Assembly: GCF_905200055.1 (NCBI RefSeq)
Contig: NZ_CAJKIS010000004.1
Location: 1 to 64,000 of the forward strand
Reading direction: 5' to 3'
From: an uncultured Fusobacterium sp.
GTDB lineage: Bacteria > Fusobacteriota > Fusobacteriia > Fusobacteriales > Fusobacteriaceae
Length of the DNA: 64,000 bases
In this document: positions 46,201-54,472 of the stretch, in pieces
How positions within the stretch are numbered: the first letter of the stretch is position 1
Layout: each line of letters begins with the position of its first letter
Made by a program: the position numbers and the translations under genes
The notes under the pieces: model-generated
Told to the model about the DNA's origin: nothing
What the model saw: only the letters and a program-made list of their open reading frames with translations
Databases searched by the model: none

Positions 46201-48065
46201 CCACTATTTTCAATTCCTATATATGTATCAAATTTTTTCAATAAAACTTCCTCTATATTAGTTACTGGTCTACCACCAGTTTCTAAAACTCTTGTAACTA
46301 TTCTTCCAGTTAAATTGATATTTGAAGGAGATATTTTCTCTATATTATATGTAACCTCTCCTCTTCCATCTGCATCCAAAACTCCGTTTTTTTGATCATT
46401 ATAATAAAAACTATAAGTTGTAGGATCTTTAAATATATAGTTTTTATATTTCTCAAAAGAAATTTCTTCCTCTCTTACTTCCAATTCACTTGTATACTTC
46501 AGATCACTTCCAGGTGCTCCAAAAAGATAATCTGATTTTATAGCATATTTTAGATTTTTCTCTTGAGCTAGATCAATTTCTTTGGGAACTTTAGTTTCTA
46601 CTTTTATTTTATAAGGAACTATTGTTTCAACAGGTATATCCTTTTGAAACTTATCTCCCCCTAACTTAACTTCTACCTTCCATAAACCAGTTTCTGAATC
46701 TTGATTAGTTTCAATCTCAAAAGTGTAAAATCCATTTTTACTATCTTTTATAACTCTATTCTCAATAAATTTTTCTCCTCTAGGAGTATAAACATTTACC
46801 TTTATAGGTTGTCCCTCTGGAAAAGTTTTTTTATCACTTCTAGCTATAACAGAGAAATATATCTTATCTCCTGGTCTATAAATTCCTCTATCTGTATATA
46901 AAAATCCCTTAACTCCCTTACTGCTATAGATTCCATCAACTGCAAATCCCTCATATGAAAGTTGAGAATCATCAAATTTTAAAATCGATTTTTCCTCTCC
47001 TTTTTCACTAAGTAGATAGAAAATCTTATCATTGTTATTAAAAATAACCTCTCCATTTTCATCAGTTACTTTCTCTTCTAAAAGTTGATTATTAGTTGTT
47101 ATAACCTTAACTTTAGCCCCTTTTACTAAAGAATTGTCTGTTATATTAAGAACATTTACTACAATACTATCCTTTGTCTTTTGTGCTACTATTGCATTAT
47201 CTGACAACATAACAACTTTTCCAATCTTTCCATTATTCTCAAAGAAACTATATTTTTTCCAACTTTCTACATCATCTGGAAACTTGTAATCTATTCCTTT
47301 CTCATCAAAAGATAACTCAACTATATAAAATCCTTTTTTATCAGCTAAATTTCCTAAATCTATCTCTGTTTGAATCCACTTATTTTTTATACTATCAAGA
47401 GTATAAGTTTTTTCTAAAATAGTATCTCCTATCTTATAAAACTCCCCTTGTAAAGCATAGTTAAAAACATTTCCATTTCCTTTAAAATTAAACTCTTGTA
47501 AAAATTGTGTTGTATTATTTTCATAGATCTTTTTCAAAGTAACATTGACTTTTTTTACATTAATAGATCTGAAACTTATTCTCTTTTCATTTACCCCAGG
47601 CAAAATTATTCCCTCATTTGAAAAAGATATTTTAGGTTCTAAATCCTTAAATGACACAATAGTTTTATAATTCTCCTTCAACTTCAAACCATCTTTAGAT
47701 TTTAACCCCTCTCTTATCTCAACTTCATAAGTATCACCTAAATTAAAATCACCAGTAACTACCACTTTATTTTTAATTTTAACTAAAATATATGGAATAT
47801 CACTATTTACTTTTATATAAGCATTAATATCATTATTAAGATCTAAATCTTCAGAGAATCTTATCTCTATACTTTTCTTTCCAGATGAAACTGTTGAAAC
47901 TTCAACTATATTCAAATATTTTTCCTCTTGTTTTACCTCAACCTTTTCTTTTTCTAATTCAATATTTGAAACTGTATCTTTCTTTTCTTCAATCTTTTCT
48001 TGTTCTGCCTCTTTTCCACACCCTAACATCGTAACCAATATCAAAAATGCCAATAATTTTTTCAT
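43209..48065 (-). CDS. yfhM: Alpha-2-macroglobulin family lipoprotein (YfhM-type)
   Basis: This 1618-residue protein starts with a lipoprotein signal peptide (lipobox MLGC, Cys16 region), then macroglobulin-like beta domains and the thioester motif YGCVEQTT with Cys1164 and Gln1167. An alpha-helical complement-like domain (about 1160-1420) and a receptor-type C-terminal domain follow. Such proteins trap proteases in the periplasm through the thioester. The intact CxEQ marks the PbpC-linked type, unlike the shorter thioester-less kind. GGAGGG precedes the start; recQ ends 23 bp upstream. Confidence 0.94.
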   Translation of the reverse strand: MKKLLAFLILVTMLGCGKEAEQEKIEEKKDTVSNIELEKEKVEVKQEEKYLNIVEVSTVSSGKKSIEIRFSEDLDLNNDINAYIKVNSDIPYILVKIKNKVVVTGDFNLGDTYEVEIREGLKSKDGLKLKENYKTIVSFKDLEPKISFSNEGIILPGVNEKRISFRSINVKKVNVTLKKIYENNTTQFLQEFNFKGNGNVFNYALQGEFYKIGDTILEKTYTLDSIKNKWIQTEIDLGNLADKKGFYIVELSFDEKGIDYKFPDDVESWKKYSFFENNGKIGKVVMLSDNAIVAQKTKDSIVVNVLNITDNSLVKGAKVKVITTNNQLLEEKVTDENGEVIFNNNDKIFYLLSEKGEEKSILKFDDSQLSYEGFAVDGIYSSKGVKGFLYTDRGIYRPGDKIYFSVIARSDKKTFPEGQPIKVNVYTPRGEKFIENRVIKDSKNGFYTFEIETNQDSETGLWKVEVKLGGDKFQKDIPVETIVPYKIKVETKVPKEIDLAQEKNLKYAIKSDYLFGAPGSDLKYTSELEVREEEISFEKYKNYIFKDPTTYSFYYNDQKNGVLDADGRGEVTYNIEKISPSNINLTGRIVTRVLETGGRPVTNIEEVLLKKFDTYIGIENSGRDYIKSGDRLNLKVISVTNDGKELVAGRKLKYRIYRNEYSWWWDYSDYGSFLKSIKTDSNTTLISEKEFISSDKPYLIDCEINGTGEILVEVEDLVTGQKTGVNLYASTWIDSSISKKIDTLKIKADREQYNIGDKAKIYYEGEKGARALVTIEKSGQILKRYWKDVEGIENVEEVEISEEMFPNAYVTVALFQDYENYTNDRSLRLYGAVPLMVKDESTKLNIDISAPDEIKPNETFKVKVKNRANSKIDYTVAVVDEGLLEITGFKTPDPWKYFYQKEALQISAFDNYNEIIGKTFGEVHQVLKAGGGDFLAESLMANKSRSKQLGIEDAERFKPVVMFKGVLSTDENGEGEVEFLMPNYMGAVKVMVVGADFEKYGSAEKEILVKAPVVLNSSIPRSLKVGDELTIPVEIFALEDGIGDIKVSLEFNGEIQKEEVELKNKEKKTLFFKIKVPNKIGVEKIKISVDSSKYDYEEITEIDINSNSPYIYINEVKSVDSEQNFNTPKEFVSGSVNSRITISSSPILAIDERLQWLIRYPYGCVEQTTSSIFPQLFISKLSYEKNFDMKEITKNINSGIARLSRFQLYDGSFSYWIGDSDSNLWATNYVGHFLINAKDRGYYIPNDMYEKWLRFSKQQAKNYSGDIDLKAYTLYLLALAGEPDISEMNLMYENYLDKLLVPSQWYLAAAYKLSGDEKMAREIGDKLSIEIPKASYEYYSSSYGSRLKDKAIVLSAYYTIYEKIEKNLYKEIVRVLQSQGWLSTQSSAYSLLTMAEIKENKEKDELKAILEINGKTRKFISSDKDYIENLSEDIKSVKVRANNGKEIYVNYYWEGVPVNYDGENISKNIKLERHYYDLNGKEQSEEFVKSLESGKSFWLEVRVLPSDDVERYFSINNVALTQVLPTGWEIENLRALNQDYPKWVVEKTEDTYIDYEDIRDDRIMWFFSFDNYDHLGKSFFVKINSVTKGKYRLPGTMAEAMYDKNYEAYLKGTEVEVK

Positions 48066-48088
48066 TTTCCCTCCTTGTGTTACTCTTG

Positions 48089-50011
48089 TTATTTCAAAAA
48101 TATAGTTTTTAAAAGAATATCTCTTAATTTATCATTACTAATTTTTAGATTAAGCTTTTCTTTTAAATTTTCTATTCTCTGTTCCTCTAAATATTTCTCC
48201 TCATTCAAATTATCTCTATGTATAATCTCCATCTCTTCATCAGAAAATTTATTTATTACCTTTAAAAATTCCTCACCATAATTTTTAAATTTTTGGTTTC
48301 CTATACCCCTTATTTTTAACATATCCCATCTATTTTTAGGTTTCTTCTCTGCTAATTCCATAAGTGTCAAATCTGAAAATACAATATAAGGAGCTACATT
48401 CTCTCTTTCAGCAATCTCTCTTCTCAACTGATTTAAGTTTTCAAATAGTGGATCTTCATAATAATCAAATGTTACTTTCTCATCTATTCTTCTAAAAACA
48501 GTTATCTCATTTTTTAAAACTTTTCTAGCCCTCTCATTCAATTTTAAGACTGGAAAACTTCCTGCACTTTGCTCTAAATATCCATCTGATATTAAGAAAT
48601 TGATAAACTCCTCTATCCAGTTTATCTCTCTATCTTTTAATATTCCAAAAGTTGAAAGTTTATTATACTCTTTTCTATCCATTTTACTATCTGAACGTCC
48701 AACTAATATATTAGTCAAAGTTGATATTCCAATACTCTCTTTAGCTCTACCTATACAAGATAGAACTTTTTGAGCATCAATTGTTAAATCCTCTACATTT
48801 TTAAAAGATTTACAGTTGCTACAATTTCCACAATAATTTTTTATCCTCTTATCTCCAAAATATTTTAAAATATATTCACGATAACAACTCTCTAAATAAG
48901 CATACTCCACCATTATATCTAATTTTATTCTCTTATCTTTTTTTAAACTATCCTCTGTCTCTTCATTAGAGTCAATTAGATACTCTTGTACTCCTATATC
49001 CTCTTCAAAAAACATCAGTATAGCCTCTGCCGGAGCTCCATCTCTTCCTGCACGTCCTGCCTCTTGATAGTAGCTCTCCATATCCTTAGGAATATTTCTA
49101 TGTATTACAAATCTCACATTTGACTTGTCTATTCCCATTCCAAAAGCATTTGTTGCTACCATTATCTTTATTTCATCTTTAATAAACTTCTCTTGGTGTT
49201 CTTTTCTCTCTATCTCTTTAAGTCCAGCATGATATTTTCCAACATTATATCCTCTAATATCTTTTAAATATGAATAAAGATTATCTACCTCTTTTCTTGT
49301 TGAGGCATATATTATTCCAGATTTCTTAGGATTTTTCTTTAAATAATCTACAATCCAAGCCTCTGGTACAACATTTCTCACTACTTTAAAAAATATATTT
49401 TCCCTATCAAAGCCAGCTACATATGAGAAAGGTTCTTTCATCTGAAGTTTATCCTCTATATCTTCTCTTACCTGTGGAGTTGCTGTAGCTGTAAGAGCAA
49501 GAATCTGTGGTCTTTTCCCTATTTTTTTTAAAAAGTTTGGTATCTCTAGATAACTTTTTCTAAAATCATGTCCCCATTGAGATATACAATGTGCCTCATC
49601 TACTGCTACCATTGAGATATCTAGTTTCCCAATAAAAGCTGAAAATTTCTCATTTTCAAATCTTTCTGGAGCTATATATATTATCTTTACACTGCCACTT
49701 TTTATCTTATGAATTGCCTCTATATACTCCTCTTTAGATAGTGTTGAATTGATGTATACACTTTTTATCCCTAACAATTTTAAACTATCCACCTGATCTT
49801 TCATAAGAGAGATCAAAGGAGATATTACAAGGGTTATCCCTCTAAATAACAGTGCAGGTATCTGATAGCAGATTGATTTTCCTCCCCCTGTACTCATCAC
49901 CCCTAATGTATCTCTACGTGACAATACAGAGGAGATTATAACCTTCTGCCCCTCTCTAAAATCATCATATCCATATATCTCTTTTAATAATCTTTTAGCC
50001 TCTGTTTTCAT
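48089..50011 (-). CDS. recQ: ATP-dependent DNA helicase RecQ
   Basis: This protein of about 640 residues has Walker A MSTGGGKS, the DEAH box AVDEAHCISQWGHDFR, motif VI QEAGRAGRDG, an RQC zinc cluster (CYREYILKYFG, CGNCSNC) and a C-terminal HRDC domain (about 510-590). It unwinds DNA during recombination repair. An upstream in-frame TTG at 50026 is possible, but GGTGAG stands before the ATG at 50011. A TATAAT with upstream TG (50043-50048) is the likely promoter for this gene and the yfhM-pbpC-lol genes after it. Confidence 0.93.
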   Translation of the reverse strand: MKTEAKRLLKEIYGYDDFREGQKVIISSVLSRRDTLGVMSTGGGKSICYQIPALLFRGITLVISPLISLMKDQVDSLKLLGIKSVYINSTLSKEEYIEAIHKIKSGSVKIIYIAPERFENEKFSAFIGKLDISMVAVDEAHCISQWGHDFRKSYLEIPNFLKKIGKRPQILALTATATPQVREDIEDKLQMKEPFSYVAGFDRENIFFKVVRNVVPEAWIVDYLKKNPKKSGIIYASTRKEVDNLYSYLKDIRGYNVGKYHAGLKEIERKEHQEKFIKDEIKIMVATNAFGMGIDKSNVRFVIHRNIPKDMESYYQEAGRAGRDGAPAEAILMFFEEDIGVQEYLIDSNEETEDSLKKDKRIKLDIMVEYAYLESCYREYILKYFGDKRIKNYCGNCSNCKSFKNVEDLTIDAQKVLSCIGRAKESIGISTLTNILVGRSDSKMDRKEYNKLSTFGILKDREINWIEEFINFLISDGYLEQSAGSFPVLKLNERARKVLKNEITVFRRIDEKVTFDYYEDPLFENLNQLRREIAERENVAPYIVFSDLTLMELAEKKPKNRWDMLKIRGIGNQKFKNYGEEFLKVINKFSDEEMEIIHRDNLNEEKYLEEQRIENLKEKLNLKISNDKLRDILLKTIFLK

Positions 50012-50100
50012 TAACTCACCAATCAAATTTTTTGTTATCTCTATTATACCATAACCCTAGAAAATATCTTACCATTTATATATCCAATCCATTTATTTTC

Positions 50101-51147
50101 CTATTCCTTCATATCAATGGCTATTTTAATAACTCCATCTTTCTTATTCTCAAAAATTTCATAAGCTTCCATTATATCTTTAAATTTCATTCTATGAGTA
50201 ATCAATGGAGTTGCATCTATCTTCTTTTCCTCAATATATTTCATTATCTTATCACAATCACAACCATCTACCCCACCAAATTTAATTGTTAAGTTCTTTC
50301 CATATATATTTGGTAAAGGCAGTACTTGATCTTTTTCATACATAGCCACCAATATAACTGTTGCATTTGGACGAGCTATTTTTAGTGCTAAATCAAAAGT
50401 TCTCTCTCCTCCAGCTACTTCAAAAACTCTATCTGCACCTCTTCCCTCTGTATATTTTAAAATTTCTTTCTCAATATCCTCTTCCAAAGGATTTAAAACT
50501 ATATCAGCATAACTATTTTTCTTAACTAACTCCAACCTATTTTCATCAACATCTATTACAATTATCTTTTTAGGGTTATGCAATTTTAAATTTAATAGTG
50601 TACAAAGTCCTGTAGGTCCTGCACCTATCACAACTACTGTATCGTCTTTCTCTATCTCTCCTATCTTACATGCCCAATAACCTGTTGATAATAGATCTCC
50701 TGTAAATAGTGCCTCTTCATCTGTTACACTATCTGGTATCTTAGTTAAGCAATTATCAGCAAAAAGAATACGTGTATACTCTCCTTGTCCTCCATCTATT
50801 CTACAACCTAAAGCCCAACCACCATTTTTATCTATACAATTATTTACATAACCTTTCTTACAATAGAAACACTCTCCACAAAAAGTTTCACAATTTACTG
50901 CAACTCTATCTCCTATATTGAAATTTTTAACCTTTGCTCCCTTTTCCTCTACTACTCCCACAAATTCATGTCCTAGAACTACACCTTTAACTGCCCTTGG
51001 AACAAACCCTCTCTTTATATGGATATCACTTGAACATATAGTTGTTGTTGTTACTTTTAAAATAACATCTGTATCCTCTATCAATTTAGGTTTCTCACAC
51101 TCTTTTAATACCAATCTATTAATATCTTCATATACAACTGCTTTCAT
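50101..51147 (-). CDS. Zinc-dependent alcohol dehydrogenase family protein
   Basis: This 348-residue medium-chain dehydrogenase has catalytic-zinc residues in TICSSDIHI and GHEFVGVVEE, a structural zinc cluster (CETFCGECFYCKKGYVNNC), and a Rossmann fold (VVIGAGPTGL, then VIDVDENRLELVKK). The acidic residue after the second strand suggests NAD(H) rather than NADP(H). It resembles the threonine/sorbitol/2,3-butanediol branch; the substrate cannot be named. It lies 89 bp before recQ and may have its own promoter. Confidence 0.88.
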   Translation of the reverse strand: MKAVVYEDINRLVLKECEKPKLIEDTDVILKVTTTTICSSDIHIKRGFVPRAVKGVVLGHEFVGVVEEKGAKVKNFNIGDRVAVNCETFCGECFYCKKGYVNNCIDKNGGWALGCRIDGGQGEYTRILFADNCLTKIPDSVTDEEALFTGDLLSTGYWACKIGEIEKDDTVVVIGAGPTGLCTLLNLKLHNPKKIIVIDVDENRLELVKKNSYADIVLNPLEEDIEKEILKYTEGRGADRVFEVAGGERTFDLALKIARPNATVILVAMYEKDQVLPLPNIYGKNLTIKFGGVDGCDCDKIMKYIEEKKIDATPLITHRMKFKDIMEAYEIFENKKDGVIKIAIDMKE

Positions 51148-51242
51148 TTTATCCTTCCTTTCTATTTTTTATCTTTTCTTTCATTAATATATATACTCCA
51201 TATTCTCTATTTTAGCAAGGTTATTAATTTATTTTAAATCTT

Positions 51243-51272
51243 TTGAATAAAAGAATAAAAACATGATATAAT
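51243..51272 (+). promoter_or_regulatory. Promoter of mnmH
   Basis: TTGAAT (51243-51248), 18 bases and TATAAT (51267-51272, with an upstream TG) form a good promoter. AGGAGG follows at 51290. Confidence 0.72.
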
Positions 51273-51304
51273 ATATATTATTTTATTTTCAGGAGGCTTT
51301 AAAA

Positions 51305-52339
51305 ATGAGTAACACCATTACATATAAAGAGGTTTTAGAATTAGATAATTATATACTTATCGACGTTAGGACACCTAAGGAATTTGCTAGAGAACCAATT
51401 ATAGGAGCAATAAATATTCCTGTTCTACTAGATGATGAAAGGGTAACAGTTGGAACTACATATGTTCAACAATCTAAAGAACTTGCTAAAGAGATTGGAA
51501 TAAACTGTATATCAAAAAGACTTCCTGAAATTTTTAAACAGGTACAGGAGCTTTCAAAAAAATATAGAAGACTTGTTTTCTATTGTGCTAGAGGTGGAAT
51601 GAGAAGTGGTTCTATGTCTGCTCTTTTTGGTTCACTTGGTTATAGAGTTTCAAAACTTGAAGGTGGATATAAGGCATATAGAGAGTATATAGCTAAAAAT
51701 ACCCCTATTGCTAATGAAGGATTTAAATATATTGTTTTACATGGTAGAACAGGAATTGGAAAAACTAAGATTCTTAATAAATTAGAAGAGTTAGGTTATC
51801 CTGTTATGGACTTAGAAAAAATGGCTGATCATAAGGGATCTTTCTTTGGTAATCTATGTGAAAAAAGACAACAAAGTCAAAAAAGATTTGAAAGTGAAAT
51901 TTTCCATTTCCTTTTAAATAATAAGAAAGGGTATATTCTTGCTGAAAGTGAAAGTAAAAGAATAGGAGATGCTTATATTCCTGAATCTGTTTATGATTCT
52001 CTTGTTTCTGGATATCACTTAATGGCTGATACAACTCTTGAACATAGACTAGAAGTGCTTATGGAAGATTATGCCAATGCCTCAAAAGAGGAGTTAAAAA
52101 CTTCCCTTACTAAAGTTGGACGTTATGTTTCTAAGAAAAATCTTGCTAAATATATGGAACTTCTTGAAAATGATAAATTGGTTGAACTTGCTACTGATTT
52201 AGTGAAGGAATACTACGATCCTCTTTACCAAAAAAGTATTGATAAATATATGTTTAATGAACATATTTTCTACTCAACTACTGATGAGGGGGTAGAAAAG
52301 GTTATTGAATTTTTAAAGGCTCATGGATTTGAGAAATAG
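51305..52339 (+). CDS. mnmH: tRNA 2-selenouridine synthase
   Basis: This 344-residue protein joins a rhodanese domain (1-130; FYCARGGMRSGSM with catalytic Cys94) to a P-loop domain (GRTGIGKT at 147-154). MnmH replaces sulfur with selenium in the wobble 2-thiouridine of some tRNAs, using selenophosphate. It therefore implies selD and mnmA elsewhere in the genome. Single gene with its own promoter and terminator. Confidence 0.94.
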   Translation: MSNTITYKEVLELDNYILIDVRTPKEFAREPIIGAINIPVLLDDERVTVGTTYVQQSKELAKEIGINCISKRLPEIFKQVQELSKKYRRLVFYCARGGMRSGSMSALFGSLGYRVSKLEGGYKAYREYIAKNTPIANEGFKYIVLHGRTGIGKTKILNKLEELGYPVMDLEKMADHKGSFFGNLCEKRQQSQKRFESEIFHFLLNNKKGYILAESESKRIGDAYIPESVYDSLVSGYHLMADTTLEHRLEVLMEDYANASKEELKTSLTKVGRYVSKKNLAKYMELLENDKLVELATDLVKEYYDPLYQKSIDKYMFNEHIFYSTTDEGVEKVIEFLKAHGFEK

Positions 52340-52344
52340 AAATC

Positions 52345-52392
52345 ACAAAAAAGAGAGTGACCAACATAAATTTATGTCAGTCACTCTTTTTT
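52345..52392. terminator. Bidirectional terminator between mnmH and the M29 peptidase gene
   Basis: AGTGAC and GTCACT flank the self-complementary ACATAAATTTATGT, with A and T runs on both sides. It can end both convergent transcripts. Confidence 0.92.
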
Positions 52393-52446
52393 GCATTCCC
52401 CTGCCAAGGAACTATATTTTATCACTTTCCAACTTATCAGTAAAGA

Positions 52447-53673
52447 TTATTTACAAAAATTTCCATCTTTCATTATTAAAATCTCTTCACCATCTTCTGT
52501 TACTCCTACAATCTCTAAATCACTTGTTCCAATCATAAAATCTTCATGGGCCATAGAGATATTAACACCATTTTTCTTTAATTCCTCCTCATTCATCTCA
52601 CTTCCACCCTCTAAACAAACAGGATATGCTTGTCCTAAAGCTAAGTGACAAGAGGCATTTTCATCAAAAAGTGTATTATAGAAAACTGTATTTGAGTTAG
52701 AAATTGGTGAATCATAAGGTACAAGTGCAACCTCACCTAAATATCTAGCTCCATCATCAGAATCTAAAAGTTTAATCAGAGTTTCTTCTCCCTTTTCTGC
52801 TCCTGCTTCAACAACTTTTCCATCTTTAAATTTTAGATAGAAGTTTTCAATTAGATTTCCACCATAACAAAATGGCTTACTACTATATACAATACCATTA
52901 ACTTCATCTTTCTTAGGTAGAGTAAATACTTCCTCTGTTGGCATATTTGCTACAAAGTATACTCCGTCTTTTGAAGTTTCTCCACCAGCTGTCCAAATAT
53001 GTCCCTTTGGTAATCCTATCTCCAAATCTGTTCCTAAAGAATTTCTATATCTTAATTTTCTAAATTTCATACTATTTAGATAATTCATAGTATTTTTTAA
53101 ATTTGTTAAATGTCTATTCCACTCTTCAACAGGATTTTCACTATCTGCTCTTACTATTGAAAGTATCTGATTCCATAATTTTTCCTTTGCCTCTTCTCCT
53201 TGAAGTTCAGGATATATTTTTTTGCTCCAAGCATCAGTAGGAATTGATACTACACACCATTGATTCTCATTATTCATCACTTTATCATAGTAACCTTTCA
53301 ATGCTATGCTTCTAGCTTTTTGGGCTCTTGCAACTCTCTCTTGATCTACATCTTTTAAAATCTCTGGATCAGTAGCATAGATACTTAAAAAAGCTGCTCC
53401 TTTTTCTGCATAATCTTTCATCATATCAGCTTGATATTTAGGATAATTATCAAAAATATCATCAGTTCCATAGATGTATCTATATTTTCCACAAACTTCA
53501 TCTACCCAATTTACAACTACCTCTTTAGCTCCAAATTTATATGCTGTTTCTACAACTTTTCTAGTAAATTCAAAAGTTTCTACAGGTGCACTTACAACTA
53601 AAATTTGTCCCTTTTGTATATTTATTCCTATTCTAATAATCAGTTCTATATAGTTAGCAATCTCTTTTCTCAT
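52447..53673 (-). CDS. M29 family aminopeptidase
   Basis: This 408-residue protein matches M29 (PepS/AmpS) aminopeptidases: an N-terminal Rossmann-like half (residues 1-190) and a C-terminal metal half with metal-site segments in EVFTLPKKDEVNG, GAEKGEE, LGEVALVPYDSPIS and HLALGQAYP, and MAHEDFMIGTSDLEI. It removes N-terminal residues from peptides in the cytoplasm. It follows the alpha/beta hydrolase-like gene by 9 bp. Confidence 0.9.
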   Translation of the reverse strand: MRKEIANYIELIIRIGINIQKGQILVVSAPVETFEFTRKVVETAYKFGAKEVVVNWVDEVCGKYRYIYGTDDIFDNYPKYQADMMKDYAEKGAAFLSIYATDPEILKDVDQERVARAQKARSIALKGYYDKVMNNENQWCVVSIPTDAWSKKIYPELQGEEAKEKLWNQILSIVRADSENPVEEWNRHLTNLKNTMNYLNSMKFRKLRYRNSLGTDLEIGLPKGHIWTAGGETSKDGVYFVANMPTEEVFTLPKKDEVNGIVYSSKPFCYGGNLIENFYLKFKDGKVVEAGAEKGEETLIKLLDSDDGARYLGEVALVPYDSPISNSNTVFYNTLFDENASCHLALGQAYPVCLEGGSEMNEEELKKNGVNISMAHEDFMIGTSDLEIVGVTEDGEEILIMKDGNFCK

Positions 53674-53682
53674 ATTCCCTCC

Positions 53683-54327
53683 TTAATCTATTCTAAATCT
53701 TCCTTTAGAAATAAAGTTATTAATATATTTTGCTGTTCCCATTTTCTTATGAATCTCATCATGTACAAGAGGAATTAGTAGTGTATCCTTTGCACTATCT
53801 AACATACACTCTTTAGAATTTAAAAGTCCATCATTGAACTCTCCCAACCATCTGCTAAAAATCCCTTCTGTTTCTGTTCCAATTATTATTCCTATCTCTA
53901 TTTTAGGATTCTTAACTTCGAATTTCTTTCCTTTTCCTAAAACTCTTAAAGGTTTAAATATTGTATCAAGTAGTGGAAAAACTCTTTTCAATCTTCTATG
54001 AACTACTGAATCTCTTAAAGGTGCTGCAATAAGTATTATTTTATCTACTATTCCATCAACTTCCTCATCCCTTAAAGTTTCCTCTATTAATTTTCCCCCT
54101 AAACCATATCCAATTAAAACAATCTCCTCTTTTTCAATCATTCCACCATATTTCAGATCAAGTAGAAATTTTTTTAACATCTCCTTTGAAAATTTTATAT
54201 CTGGAAAAGTAAGAGGAAAATTTAGATTCTCCACTTTATACCCTAATGATTTTAAATTTTGTTCTAAAGGCTCCATATCCTTATAGCTCCTATGAAACCC
54301 ATGAATCAACACTATTCTATAGCTCAT
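53683..54327 (-). CDS. Alpha/beta hydrolase-like protein lacking the nucleophile Ser
   Basis: This 214-residue protein has the alpha/beta-hydrolase N-terminal strand and oxyanion motif (VLIHGFHRSYKDM) and a nucleophile-elbow-like IGYGLGGK (residues 72-79). The usual GxSxG reads G-Y-G-L-G, so residue 75 is Gly where Ser would attack. A His near the C terminus (VHDEIH) is in the right place. The protein may be a non-catalytic member of the fold or use other chemistry. It is first in an operon with the M29 aminopeptidase gene. Confidence 0.75.
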   Translation of the reverse strand: MSYRIVLIHGFHRSYKDMEPLEQNLKSLGYKVENLNFPLTFPDIKFSKEMLKKFLLDLKYGGMIEKEEIVLIGYGLGGKLIEETLRDEEVDGIVDKIILIAAPLRDSVVHRRLKRVFPLLDTIFKPLRVLGKGKKFEVKNPKIEIGIIIGTETEGIFSRWLGEFNDGLLNSKECMLDSAKDTLLIPLVHDEIHKKMGTAKYINNFISKGRFRID

Positions 54328-54472
54328 CTTCTCACTTTCCTTTTCACTATTTTATTCATTTTCATTATATCATTTTTTTAGAAGAACTTTACTAAAAATT
54401 GAAAAATAATAGATAATTTTTTTATTTTTTATGGTATTATATCTTTAGAAATCAAAAATATAGGAGGAAATT

